Shown: piece by piece, positions 8,750 to 17,135 of the stretch
Numbering within the stretch: position 1 is the first letter of the stretch
Layout of the letters: every line of letters starts with the position of its first letter
NCBI RefSeq assembly: GCF_002243345.2
Contig: NZ_CP022655.2
Coordinates: 1,676,501 to 1,740,500 of the forward strand
Reading direction: 5' to 3'
DNA from: Paenibacillus sp. RUD330
GTDB lineage: Bacteria > Bacillota > Bacilli > Paenibacillales > Paenibacillaceae
DNA: 64,000 bases
Translations under genes and position numbers: made by a program
Notes under the pieces: generated by a model
Databases searched by the model: none
The model's input: only the letters and a program-made list of their open reading frames with translations
Told to the model about the DNA's origin: nothing

Positions 8750-10075
8750 TTACTCCTCGTAACGGGACAGGGCGATGACCGCATTATGTCCGCCGAAGCC
8801 GAAGGAATTGGACAGTCCGGCATGAAGCTCCGCCTTGCGGGCATGCAGAGGCACATAGTCGAGATCGCATTGGGGATCGGGGCGGGTCCGGTTCGCGGTG
8901 GGCGTGATGAGGCCTTGGCGCAGCATCTGGACCAGGGCGATGGCCTCGACGCCGCCTGCCGCTCCGAGCATATGCCCGGTCATCGATTTGTTGGCCGTGA
9001 CGGGAATCCGGTAAGCATCGTCTCCGAAGACGCTCTTGATGGCCGCGGTCTCGGACAGATCGCCGACGCCGGTGCCGGTGGCATGGGCGCTGATGACGCC
9101 GACATCCCCAGGCGCCAGGCCGGCTTCGGCCATGGCCAGCCTCATCGCGGCGGCGGCTCCGCGGCCGGCGGGCTCCGTAGCCACGATGTGATAGGCATCG
9201 GAGGTGGCTCCGTATCCGATGACCTCGGCCAGCGGCTCCGCTCCGCGCGCCAACGCATGCTCCAGCGGCTCCAAGACGACGATGCCGGCTCCTTCGGCCA
9301 TGACGAAGCCGGTGCGGAGCGCGTCGAAGGGGCGGCTGGCCGCGGCCGGATTCCCTTCAGGAGAGGCGAGGGCAGTCGCGTTGCCGAAGCTGGCGAGCGC
9401 GACGGGCGTCAGCGCCGCTTCGGCGCCGCCGGCAAGCACGATGTCCGCTCCGCCGTAGCGGATCAGACGGAAGGCCTCGCCGATCGCCGTATTGCCGATC
9501 GAGCAGGCGGTTACGGGAGCGAGCGACGGGCCGAGCGTCCCGTAGCGGATGCTGATCATGGCCGCAGCCATATTGGCGATCATCATCGGAACGAGCGTCG
9601 GGCTGACGCGGCCGGGACCTCTCTCCCCCAGGATGCGGGCCTGCTCGATCAGCGTGCCGATGCCGCCGATGCCCGAGCCGACGTATACCCCTGCCCGCTC
9701 CGATGACAGCTGCTCCGCCGACAGGCCTGCCTGGTTGACCGCTTCTTCGGCTGCGGCTATGGCGAACTGGACGAACCGGTCCATTTTCCGGGCTTCCTTG
9801 CGGCCGAAGCGGGCTTCGCCGTCCCAATCCGGGATGATTCCGGCAATGGCATCGCGTCCCGTCTCAGACGGGAATGCATCGATACGGCGAATGCCGGAGC
9901 TTCCGGCGGCCAAGCCTTCCCAGAGCGCCGGCACGCTGCAGCCGAGCGGGCTCACCGCTCCCATGCCGGTAATGACGACGCGGCGGCCCAGCGCCGTACC
10001 GCGCTGATTCTCCGAGGCTCGGGATGGCGATTCGGCAACACCCTGTTGACGGTTTTCGGTTGTAGCTGGCTTCAT
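8750..10075 (-). CDS. fabF: Beta-ketoacyl-ACP synthase II (FabF) paralogue
   Basis: 441 residues. The full thiolase-fold condensing enzyme is present with the Cys-His-His set: nucleophile in VTACSIGNTA, SAHATGTGVGD, and NKSMTGHMLGAAGG, plus the GFGGHNA C-terminal loop. The enzyme elongates acyl-ACP with malonyl-ACP in fatty-acid synthesis. The start is ATG at 10073-10075 with GAGGAGG eight bases upstream. The N-terminus is about 25 residues longer than usual. No fabH, acpP or fabD is nearby. It is divergent from an MmyB-type regulator, so it looks like a separately controlled second FabF rather than part of the core fab operon. Confidence 0.92.
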   Translation of the reverse strand: MKPATTENRQQGVAESPSRASENQRGTALGRRVVITGMGAVSPLGCSVPALWEGLAAGSSGIRRIDAFPSETGRDAIAGIIPDWDGEARFGRKEARKMDRFVQFAIAAAEEAVNQAGLSAEQLSSERAGVYVGSGIGGIGTLIEQARILGERGPGRVSPTLVPMMIANMAAAMISIRYGTLGPSLAPVTACSIGNTAIGEAFRLIRYGGADIVLAGGAEAALTPVALASFGNATALASPEGNPAAASRPFDALRTGFVMAEGAGIVVLEPLEHALARGAEPLAEVIGYGATSDAYHIVATEPAGRGAAAAMRLAMAEAGLAPGDVGVISAHATGTGVGDLSETAAIKSVFGDDAYRIPVTANKSMTGHMLGAAGGVEAIALVQMLRQGLITPTANRTRPDPQCDLDYVPLHARKAELHAGLSNSFGFGGHNAVIALSRYEE

Positions 10076-10098
10076 GTGAAATTCCTCCTCGGCTGTGC

Positions 10099-10160
10099 TT
10101 GACATGAAGTTTGGCATAGCTGTTATCCTAGTACAAGTTGTCGTTTATACTAGAATAAAC
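10099..10160. promoter_or_regulatory. fabF/regulator divergent promoter region with palindromic operator candidate
   Basis: TTGACA at 10099-10104 could be the -35 of the regulator gene, although the -10 (GTTATC or TATCCT) is poor. At 10143-10160 lies GTTTAT, six bases, ATAAAC, an 18-base near-perfect palindrome in the 127-base space between the two divergent genes. This is a reasonable binding site for the adjacent helix-turn-helix protein. Confidence 0.4.
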
Positions 10161-10202
10161 AGTACCCGGATAAGACGCTTGGATGGCGAAAGGAGATCGC
10201 AT

Positions 10203-11099
10203 ATGAACCGGAAAGCAAGGCTGGAGGCCTTATCGGCTTTTTTGAAATCGCGGCGGATGGCGGTCTCGCCCGAGGCGGCAGGACTTCCGGCAGGCGGCCG
10301 CAGGCGCACGCCTGGATTGAGAAGGGAAGAGGTGGCCCAATTGGCGGATGTCAGCGCGACCTGGTACACCTGGCTCGAGCAAGGTCGCGATATCCGCGTG
10401 TCGGCTTCGGTGCTGGATGCGGTCGCCAAGGCGCTGCGCCTGAATGCCGACGAACGGCGGTATCTGGCGGCGCTGGCGATGGAGGGAGCGGCGGAGGGCG
10501 AAGAGCTGGCTCCCGAATCCCGTCCGCAGGAGCTGTCGCCTCCGCTGCGGCTGATCGCGGACCAGCTCGTCAGCTGCCCGGCTGTCTTTTCGGACCGGAG
10601 ATGCCGGATCGTCGGCTGGAACGAAGCCGCCTCCAAAGTATTTCTCGATTTCGGCATCATCCCGCCCGGCGAGAGGAACATGATCCAGCTGCTGTTCACC
10701 CGTCCGGAGCTGCAGCGGCTCGCCGTCAACTGGGATGAATTCGTGCGCGGATACTTGGCTATCTTCCGTTCCTACTACGGGCAGTACGCGGATGACGACT
10801 GGTATGAGGGCTTCATTCGCGAAATGGAGGCCAGGCATCCCCGGTTCGGGGAGCTGTGGGAGGAGGGCCGGGTCAGCACCGCGCCGGAGGTCATCCTGGA
10901 ATTCCGGCATGCCAAGGCCGGACGGATGCAGTTCCAGCTGACGAGCCTGCGCGTTCAAGGCGAGCAGGATCTCCGCTGCAGCATTTATACGCCGGCTCCG
11001 GATACGGGGGCGGACCGCAAGATGGCCCGGCTGATGGAGGCGGGCAGGGACATGGCGAGCGGGGGGACGGGACGGCCTGCCTCCGATGGAGAGGCATGA
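10203..11099 (+). CDS. MmyB-type helix-turn-helix transcriptional regulator
   Basis: 298 residues from ATG 10203 with AAGGAGA seven bases upstream. Residues about 10-85 are an XRE-type helix-turn-helix with the family hallmark RRTPGLRREEVAQLADVS and TWYTWLEQGRDI. Residues about 105-270 match the MmyB-like ligand-binding (PAS-like) domain: CRIVGWNEAASKVF, ERNMIQLLFTRPELQ, FEI-like strands and the final LRCSIYTPAPDT. A structurally studied member of this family carried a bound fatty acid, so an acyl ligand is plausible next to fabF. It probably controls the divergent fabF gene and itself. Confidence 0.88.
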   Translation: MNRKARLEALSAFLKSRRMAVSPEAAGLPAGGRRRTPGLRREEVAQLADVSATWYTWLEQGRDIRVSASVLDAVAKALRLNADERRYLAALAMEGAAEGEELAPESRPQELSPPLRLIADQLVSCPAVFSDRRCRIVGWNEAASKVFLDFGIIPPGERNMIQLLFTRPELQRLAVNWDEFVRGYLAIFRSYYGQYADDDWYEGFIREMEARHPRFGELWEEGRVSTAPEVILEFRHAKAGRMQFQLTSLRVQGEQDLRCSIYTPAPDTGADRKMARLMEAGRDMASGGTGRPASDGEA

Positions 11100-11393
11100 T
11101 CGCTGCCGGGAGTGGCGCAGCTTCCGGAACAGCAGACCGGGAACGGGCTGCGGGCAGCCGCACAGGCGATCGGCCGCAGCCTTGGATAGCTTATCCGAAG
11201 GAGCTGAGCTACACTGGAAAGGAGGAAACGATTGCCATCAAAGACTGCAGGTCGCAGGGAAGCGATAAGCTGTCCGCTGACGCAGCCGCCTGGTCCGCCG
11301 AGCGCGGAGCGGATGCCGGCGAACGGGACAGCCGGCGGAGCTTCCGGGGCCGGGGCTGCCATGGCGGTCGAACAATCGCGGGAGGTGGGGGCT

Positions 11394-12425
11394 GTGCGGA
11401 CGGAGCTTGAAATCGTCAAGGCGGGCATGCTGCTCGAAGTCCAGGATCGGGGAAGGCCGGGCTGGCGTTCTCAGGGAGTGCCGGCTGGAGGCGCGATGGA
11501 TGGCTGGTCGCTGCAGGTCGCCAATCTGCTGGCCGGCAACCGGAGGGATGCCGCGGCGCTCGAGATGACGATGTCGGGACCTTCTCTCCGGGCAGGCAAG
11601 GACGGCCTGCTCTGCGCTCTTGCCGGCGCCGGGATGGAGGCCGTCGTGGACGGCGTACCGCTGCCGCCGTGGCGAACCGTCTATGTTATGCCCGGGCGGC
11701 TCCTGGAGATCGGCCGGGCGTCCCGCGGCTGCCGCGCCTATCTCGCCGTCGCCGGAGGCATCGCCGAGCCGCCGGTGCTCGGCAGCCGGAGCGCCGATGC
11801 GCGCGCCGGCATCGGCCGCCGGCTTGGCGCCGGCGACGCCCTTGCTTGCGGGGCGATGCCGCCGCAAGCGGCCGCCTGGGCGGCTGCGCTGGCGCGCCGC
11901 GCCGCCGCCGCAGGCTCCGCCGGCGGAGCTCCGCTCGCCGCGGCGCCATGGTTCGCGCGCCCGCTGCCGGGCGCGGCGGCCGCCTCCGGCACCGTGCTGC
12001 GCGCGGTGCCGGGCTCCGCATACGGGCAGCTCACGGAGGCTGCCCGCGCGCGGCTGTGGCGGGAGCGCTTCCGCGCAGCTCCCGCCAGCGACCGGATGGG
12101 CGTCCGCTTGCAGCCGGAAGCCCATCCGGTCGAGCTGATCCGCCATGCGGAGATCCGCTCGCATGGCGTCACGCCCGGCGCGGTGCAGCTGCCGCCCGGA
12201 GGCGCGCCGGTCGTTCTCGGCGCCGGCTGCGGCACGACCGGCGGTTACCCGGTCATCCTGCATGTCGCCTCGGCGGACCTGCCCTTGCTGGCCCAGCTCC
12301 GTCCCGGCGACAGCGTATCCTTCTCCGAGATCGGGCTGGAGGAGGCGCAGCTGCTGGATCTCGGCCAGGAGCTGGAGTTGGCTGTGCTGGACCATGCTCT
12401 CCGGCTCAAAACCCTTTCCCGATAA
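11394..12425 (+). CDS. pxpC: 5-oxoprolinase subunit PxpC (biotin-dependent carboxyltransferase family)
   Basis: 343 residues from GTG 11394 behind GGGAGGTGGGG. This length fits the family (about 335). A longer start, TTG at 11232 with an excellent AAAGGAGG, would add 54 Ala/Gly/Pro-rich residues without homologous character, so the true start is uncertain. Family segments are VQDRGRPGWRSQGVPAGGAMD, the ANLLAGN segment, CRAYLAVAGGI, SDRMGVRLQ and PVVLGAGCGTTGGYP. The middle (residues about 150-210) is an Ala-rich expansion. It acts with PxpA and PxpB in 5-oxoproline hydrolysis. Confidence 0.85.
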   Translation: MRTELEIVKAGMLLEVQDRGRPGWRSQGVPAGGAMDGWSLQVANLLAGNRRDAAALEMTMSGPSLRAGKDGLLCALAGAGMEAVVDGVPLPPWRTVYVMPGRLLEIGRASRGCRAYLAVAGGIAEPPVLGSRSADARAGIGRRLGAGDALACGAMPPQAAAWAAALARRAAAAGSAGGAPLAAAPWFARPLPGAAAASGTVLRAVPGSAYGQLTEAARARLWRERFRAAPASDRMGVRLQPEAHPVELIRHAEIRSHGVTPGAVQLPPGGAPVVLGAGCGTTGGYPVILHVASADLPLLAQLRPGDSVSFSEIGLEEAQLLDLGQELELAVLDHALRLKTLSR

Positions 12426-12454
12426 TTACAAGCGAAAGAAGGCTATGACCGAAC

Positions 12455-13018
12455 ATGTCCTCTACCAGAACTAACAGCCGCACAGCCCGGGTTGTCGGCT
12501 TATATACCGCAGATGCGCCGAATTCGTTCGTCTCCCGACCTCTCGCCGAAGCCGAGCTGGAATTCGGAGGCATCCGCGGCGACCGCCACTTTGGCCTGAC
12601 GGCCAAGGCGGATGCCCGCCAGCCGATGTACCCGAGGGGCACCGAGATATTGAACCGCCGCCAGATCAGCCTGTTGTCCGCTGAGGAAATGGAGGCTGTG
12701 CGCGCCGATATGGCGGTAGAGGCGCTGGAGCCGGAATGGATCGGCGCCAATCTCATGCTTGCCGGCTTGCCGGAGCTTACGAAGCTGCCTCCAGGCACGC
12801 GCCTTCTGTTTCCAAGCGGAGCCGGTCTCGTATGTCAAGGGGAGAACCATCCCTGCATGCAGGCAGGCAAGGAAGTCCAGAACCACGTCGCGCCAAGGGA
12901 AAGGCTGCCGCAAAGCTTCGTCAAGGCGGCTGCCGGACGGCGGGGAATCGTCTGCTCCGTCGAACGTCCCGGACGGGTATGCCACGGCGACGAAATCCGG
13001 ATTCTGGATCCTATCTGA
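12455..13018 (+). CDS. MOSC domain-containing protein
   Basis: 187 residues. The MOSC (molybdenum cofactor sulfurase C-terminal) fold is suggested by GGIRGDRHFGLT, the RQISLLSAEEM strand, EWIGANLMLAGLP, LLFPSGAGL and the conserved Cys in ENHPCMQAGK, ending in GIVCSVERPGRVCHGDEI. Such proteins are thought to handle sulfur or pyranopterin ligands, and stand-alone members often protect against base-analogue or oxidised substrates. It lies between pxpC (29-base gap) and pxpA (125-base gap) on the same strand. No metabolic link to 5-oxoproline is evident. Confidence 0.8.
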   Translation: MSSTRTNSRTARVVGLYTADAPNSFVSRPLAEAELEFGGIRGDRHFGLTAKADARQPMYPRGTEILNRRQISLLSAEEMEAVRADMAVEALEPEWIGANLMLAGLPELTKLPPGTRLLFPSGAGLVCQGENHPCMQAGKEVQNHVAPRERLPQSFVKAAAGRRGIVCSVERPGRVCHGDEIRILDPI

Positions 13019-13143
13019 CAAGCTCCGCCTCGCCCTTCGCCGCGAGATGCGCCATGACGGCCGCTGTCATGATGGCCGTATAGGCGGCTGATGGAGATCG
13101 AGCGGCAATCGTTGGAATCATATTCGTTCGGGGAGGTTTGGCC

Positions 13144-13962
13144 ATGGCAAGCATCGATCTCAACGCCGATCTGGGCGAAGGCTACGGAGCCTGGTCGTTC
13201 GGGCAGGACGAAGCCCTGATGCGCAGCATTACGAGCGCCAACATCGCCTGCGGATGGCATGCGGGAGATCCCGCCACGATGCGGGCTTCCGTCCTCGGCT
13301 GCCTGAAAGCCGGCGTCGCCATCGGGGCGCATCCGGGCCTGCCGGACCGGCTCGGCTTCGGACGCCGGGAAATGGCGCTGAGCCCGGATGAAATCTACGA
13401 CGGAGTCTTGTACCAGCTCGGGGCGTTGGAGGCGTTTGTCCGCGCAAGCGGCGGACGGCTGCGCCACATGAAGCCTCACGGGGCGCTGTACCATATGTGC
13501 AATCAAAGCGAAGCGGCCGCCGAAGCCGTCGCGCGGGCGGCTGCGGATCTCCGCTGCGGCCTGGCCGTGTTCGCGCAGGCGGGAAGCCGGCTGCTCGAGG
13601 CGGCAGCCGGACATGGCTTGCCGGCAATCGCCGAAGCTTTTGCCGACCGCGCCTATACCGCATCCGGCAAGCTGGCCGAGCGCTCGCTGCCTGGAGCGGT
13701 GCTGCATGATCCGGATGCCGTGCTCGCGCAGGCTCTGCGGATCGCTTCCCGCGGCGAAGCCGGAACGCTGGAAGGAACGGTGCTGTCTCTATCCGCTGCC
13801 ACGCTATGCCTGCACGGGGACCGTCCCGGAGCCGCCGAAGCGGCGCAGCTGCTGCGCCGGGGGCTGGAGGAAGCCGGCGTGCGCGTTGCGGCTCCGGATA
13901 TCGGCGAGATCGCTGGAGACGTCCTTCCTGGCGGGGGGACGGGATATCTCCATGAAGGATGA
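13144..13962 (+). CDS. pxpA: 5-oxoprolinase subunit PxpA (LamB/YcsF family)
   Basis: 272 residues. ATG 13144 is chosen because GGGAGG is seven bases upstream; an in-frame TTG two codons earlier is too close to it. Diagnostic segments are IDLNADLGEGYG, ITSANIACGWHAGDP, VAIGAHPGLPDRLGFGRR and RHMKPHGALYH, with CLHGDRPGA near the end. This is the 5-oxoproline-binding subunit of the ATP-dependent PxpABC enzyme. Its stop lies 11 bases inside the following gamma-glutamylcyclotransferase-like gene, so the two are coupled. Confidence 0.93.
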   Translation: MASIDLNADLGEGYGAWSFGQDEALMRSITSANIACGWHAGDPATMRASVLGCLKAGVAIGAHPGLPDRLGFGRREMALSPDEIYDGVLYQLGALEAFVRASGGRLRHMKPHGALYHMCNQSEAAAEAVARAAADLRCGLAVFAQAGSRLLEAAAGHGLPAIAEAFADRAYTASGKLAERSLPGAVLHDPDAVLAQALRIASRGEAGTLEGTVLSLSAATLCLHGDRPGAAEAAQLLRRGLEEAGVRVAAPDIGEIAGDVLPGGGTGYLHEG

Positions 13963-14440
13963 GGCCTGGCTGTTCGTCTACGGGACTCTGCAGCCGGGGA
14001 TGTCCAATTACGGGGTCATCCAGACATGGGTACGGGAAGCGGAGATGGGCCGGATAAGAGGCTTCCTGGTCGATGCGGGCGCAGGGCTGTACCCGGCTCT
14101 GGCCATGGACAAGGCAGGCAGGCCTGACATTCAGGCGGTCTTCCCGGCAGCTGCGGCCGCCCGTCCTGACAGCAAGCCCGTCTTCCCTGAAGCCTCGGCC
14201 AACGGCTGCATCGCGGAAAGCGACTCCGCATCCGGCTGGTGGCTGCGGATCGGCATCGGCGGCCTTGCCGAAACCGACAGGCTGGAAGAGTACTTCGGAC
14301 CGGAGGAAAGCAACGACTACGAGCGGATCTGGACGGCCGATCTCGATGTTCCTTCCAGGCAAGGCTGGGTATATGTCTGGCCGACCAGACGAGGCTGCCC
14401 GCCGATCGGAAGCAGCAAATGGCCGCCTTCACCGGATTGA
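13952..14440 (+). CDS. Gamma-glutamylcyclotransferase-like (GGCT/AIG2) protein
   Basis: 162 residues from ATG 13952, overlapping pxpA. The N-terminus has the family signature FVYGTLQPGMSN. MGRIRGFLVDAGAGLYPA and LEEYFGPEESNDYER match the usual gating and substrate strands (the glutamate in LEEYFG is the likely catalytic acid), and VYVW follows near the C-terminus. GGCT enzymes release 5-oxoproline from gamma-glutamyl compounds. Coupling to PxpA makes a direct producer-consumer pair likely. A stretch at residues about 65-90 is an insertion relative to compact GGCT proteins. The substrate amine is unknown. Confidence 0.78.
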   Translation: MKDEAWLFVYGTLQPGMSNYGVIQTWVREAEMGRIRGFLVDAGAGLYPALAMDKAGRPDIQAVFPAAAAARPDSKPVFPEASANGCIAESDSASGWWLRIGIGGLAETDRLEEYFGPEESNDYERIWTADLDVPSRQGWVYVWPTRRGCPPIGSSKWPPSPD

Positions 14441-14489
14441 CGGGGAAAGCGGCCTTTTTGGCCTTGCAGCGTTTTCGCTGGCAGGGGCT

Positions 14490-14648
14490 TTATCGGTCTT
14501 CTTCAGACGTTTCCGGCTGAAAAGCGATGAGCGTGACGGGAACGCCCCGCTGCCGGGTAAGCTGCCGCTCCAGTTCCCGGATCTGCTGCACGGCATCATC
14601 CGACCCGCTCAGATCGGCGAACCGGTAAGGCTCGAACGGCTGCTGCAT
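14490..14648 (-). CDS. Small hypothetical protein (52 residues)
   Basis: ATG at 14646-14648 follows GGAGGTGG at good spacing. The protein, starting MQQPFEPYRFADLSG and ending QPETSEEDR, is acidic with one predicted helix (DDAVQQIRELERQLT) and a short strand (VPVTLIAFQ). It was found by reading the minus strand directly. It lies 98 bases downstream of the ComJ-like gene on the same strand and may share its transcript. No family recognised. Confidence 0.6.
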   Translation of the reverse strand: MQQPFEPYRFADLSGSDDAVQQIRELERQLTRQRGVPVTLIAFQPETSEEDR

Positions 14649-14746
14649 GATATCCACCTCCATAGGTAGCGTGGTCTGCCCGGCGCAGCGTTATGCATGA
14701 AGGCCTTCGACTGTCCATTTTACATTCCGGCTTTCTACAGTCCGCT

Positions 14747-15238
14747 TTACATTCCGGCCAGCACGAGCGGGGAAGGGGGATCCAGCTCCTCATCCCGGAC
14801 GAGGATCGCCGCCTTGCCTTCATATCCGGGATACAAGGCGAAAATATAGGTCCATGGCTGGTCCGCCGCATCGCCGTCGGCGCCCGGCATAGCATTGAAG
14901 ACGAGTCCGCAGCTGCCGGGCGGAACGTCTGCCTCGACCGTGTCCGACAGGATGCTGGCAATGCTCAGTTTCCCGTCTGCGGGCACCTCGAAAGGAACCA
15001 ATATGGACCGCGCGGCGCCCGCGGCGGCTCCAGGCTCGCCTTCCTCGACCGCTACCGCCACGATGCAGCGGGAATCCTCCATCGCTTCGAAGCTTGAGAT
15101 GCTTTTGTTTTTCCAGGCAAAGCCCTGCTCGACTTCTTCATCCGTCCAATCCGGGAACGGTTCCTTGGTCCCTGACGGATAGACGCATAGCTGAGAATAG
15201 GAGACGACGATTTCCTTCGATCGGGCAACGATGTTCAT
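14747..15238 (-). CDS. ComJ-like protein (competence nuclease inhibitor family)
   Basis: 163 residues from ATG at 15236-15238 behind AAGGAAGG; longer frames upstream lack a site. The N-terminal third resembles Bacillus ComJ, the inhibitor of the DNA-entry nuclease NucA: SKEIVVSYSQLCVYPSG, PDWTDEEVEQGFAW, SISSFEAM. The C-terminal half has paired beta strands (ILVPFEVPADGKLSIAS, GSCGLVFNAMPG, TYIFALYPGYEG). This is recognition by eye of a weakly conserved family, so moderate confidence. No nucA-like gene is in the window, so if the assignment holds it is an orphan inhibitor. Confidence 0.55.
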   Translation of the reverse strand: MNIVARSKEIVVSYSQLCVYPSGTKEPFPDWTDEEVEQGFAWKNKSISSFEAMEDSRCIVAVAVEEGEPGAAAGAARSILVPFEVPADGKLSIASILSDTVEADVPPGSCGLVFNAMPGADGDAADQPWTYIFALYPGYEGKAAILVRDEELDPPSPLVLAGM

Positions 15239-15360
15239 GCACGCAGCACCTTCCTTTTCATCCGTATCCCTACGCATTCGCTGCGAGCCGTCGTTCGTCC
15301 TGCTTGATGCCGTGCTGCTTCCACGCTTGAAAAGAGCTTCCAGCCCGAGTGTTGGACAAC

Positions 15361-15370
15361 GTTCACACTT
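15361..15370 (+). promoter_or_regulatory. GTTCACACTT element upstream of the CopC-CopD gene
   Basis: GTTCACACTT followed by CCGCTTGG, 79 bases before the copCD start. A similar block, GTTCACATTC then GCGGCTGG, lies at 18799 before ycnI. These are the only two leaders in the copper module, and the cluster encodes a response regulator, so a shared operator is plausible. Confidence 0.35.
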
Positions 15371-15439
15371 CCGCTTGGTCAGTCCGGCCTCCTTCTTGTA
15401 AACTAAAGCTGACATACGGAAAGGACGTGTTCAGGCATC

Positions 15440-17116
15440 ATGCATGTAAATTCTGATCTTCGGCCGTCGCGGCGGCGCCCGCAGCCGATCCATATGAGCT
15501 TCCGCTGCCTGATGGCGCTGGCGGCGGCCGCGGCGATCTGGCTCAGCCTGCTGCCCGGCCTCGCCTCGGCGCACGCCTCGCTGCAGGAGGCGTCTCCGGC
15601 CGCCGGCACCCGCGTGGAGGAGGCTCCGTCCGAAGTGAAGCTCGTCTTCAACGAGAGGATCGAGGAGGCGGTAGGAGCGCTCCAGGTGCTGGACGGCAAG
15701 TCGGCCAGCGTCACATCCGGCAAGGCCGTCCTCAGCAGCGATCACCGGGCGCTCACGCTCGCGCTGCCGAAGCTGGACGAGGGCGTCTACACCGTTTCTT
15801 ACCGGATCATATCCGAGGACGGCCATCCGGTGGGGGGCTCTTACGTATTCGTAGTGGGAAATCCTCCCGCAGCCAAGGACGCCTCGGCCTTCGATCTGCA
15901 CGCGCAGCTCGGCCATGCCGGGCATGAAGCGGAAGGGGCGCTCACGACCTCTGCCTTGCTGCTCTATGCGGTGAGGTTCCTCTATTACGCCGCCTTGATG
16001 TTCGCGGCGGGAACGGCGATCTGGTTCCTCCTGTACCGGCCTCTTGCAGGGTTGGCCGATCCGCTGCGCTCCCGGCTGGAGAGGCTGCCGGGCCAAGGGC
16101 TGATGCTGGCTGGGCTGCTCTATGTGTTCATGGAATCGACGCAGCTGATGGAAGGCCAGGCCGGATCCGAATGGATCAAGCTGTTCACCCGGACATCGGT
16201 CGGCATCACATGGCTGTCTCTGCTCGTCCTGGCGGCTGCCGGACTGATGGTGCCGGCCCGCCTGGCGAAGACGCGGGCTCTATTGGCGCTGCTGCTGCTC
16301 GCCCAGGAGGCGTGGAGCGGGCATGCGGCCGCGCTGGAGCCGAAGGCGGTCAATCTGGCACTCGATTATGTCCATCTGGCCGGCGCCGCATTGTGGGCTG
16401 GCGGTCTCATGCTGCTGCTGTCGCTGTGGGCGGGAGACCGCAAGGAAGCCGGGCGCTTCGCCGCCAGCTTCACGAGAGCGGCCTGGATCAGCATCGCGGT
16501 GCTGACTCTTTCCGGCATCGCCATGACGCTGCTGTGGCTGACGGATCTCTCCTATCTGTTCATCACGCCATGGGGAATCATGCTGCTCGTCAAGACCGGC
16601 CTCGTCGTGCTCGTCGCCGTCACGGGAGCCTTCATCCGCCGCCGGATGAAGCGTTCCGGCTTCCCGTCCGGAGCCATGCTCAAAGCCGACGGCATCCTCA
16701 TGAGCCTGATCTTGATCGTCGTCGGCGCCTTCACGTATCTGAGCCCGCTGCCCGCCAACGAGCCGGTGGCTTGGCATCAGATGGGCAGCGCCCTCCACGT
16801 GTCGATCCGCATCGCACCGAACGTGCCGGGAGACAATGAATTCACGACGAGGGTGTGGATGTTCAACAAGCTCGGAGCGCCCAAGTCGGTGAAGCTGCGG
16901 CTGATCTCCGAGGACAAGCCTGACTTGGGCCCGATCGAGGTGCCGGTGGAGCCGTTCAAGGATGACGAGATCAGCTCGTTTGACGGATATACGAAGTTCG
17001 CATACAAGGTGAAAGGCCCTTATCTTCCGTTCGCCGGGAAATGGACGGCCGAGGTCAGGGTGCTGGATTCCAACGACGACGAGCATGTCGAGCGGACCAG
17101 CTTCCGCAATTATTGA
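15440..17116 (+). CDS. ycnJ: CopC-CopD fusion copper protein (YcnJ type)
   Basis: 558 residues. A signal peptide ends SLLPGLASA, so the mature protein starts with His (residue 45), the Cu(II)-binding N-terminal histidine of CopC proteins. The CopC domain (45-140) includes ASLQEASPAAGTRVEEAP, VKLVFNERIE and the second ligand region SEDGHPVGGSYVF. A His-rich linker and about eight membrane helices of a CopD domain follow (185-445). A C-terminal extracellular beta region (455-558, with FTTRVWMFNKLGAPKSVKLRL) matches the YcnJ tail. It is thought to import copper. It is first in a module with a two-component system and YcnI. Confidence 0.9.
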   Translation: MHVNSDLRPSRRRPQPIHMSFRCLMALAAAAAIWLSLLPGLASAHASLQEASPAAGTRVEEAPSEVKLVFNERIEEAVGALQVLDGKSASVTSGKAVLSSDHRALTLALPKLDEGVYTVSYRIISEDGHPVGGSYVFVVGNPPAAKDASAFDLHAQLGHAGHEAEGALTTSALLLYAVRFLYYAALMFAAGTAIWFLLYRPLAGLADPLRSRLERLPGQGLMLAGLLYVFMESTQLMEGQAGSEWIKLFTRTSVGITWLSLLVLAAAGLMVPARLAKTRALLALLLLAQEAWSGHAAALEPKAVNLALDYVHLAGAALWAGGLMLLLSLWAGDRKEAGRFAASFTRAAWISIAVLTLSGIAMTLLWLTDLSYLFITPWGIMLLVKTGLVVLVAVTGAFIRRRMKRSGFPSGAMLKADGILMSLILIVVGAFTYLSPLPANEPVAWHQMGSALHVSIRIAPNVPGDNEFTTRVWMFNKLGAPKSVKLRLISEDKPDLGPIEVPVEPFKDDEISSFDGYTKFAYKVKGPYLPFAGKWTAEVRVLDSNDDEHVERTSFRNY

Positions 17117-17135
17117 CGGAGGGCGGAATGGACGG

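Noticed and set aside
11232-11393. 54-residue N-terminal extension of pxpC from TTG with AAAGGAGG
   Set aside because: Not listed as the start, because the extension is low-complexity and the GTG at 11394 gives the normal family length. The ribosome site is strong, so I remain unsure.
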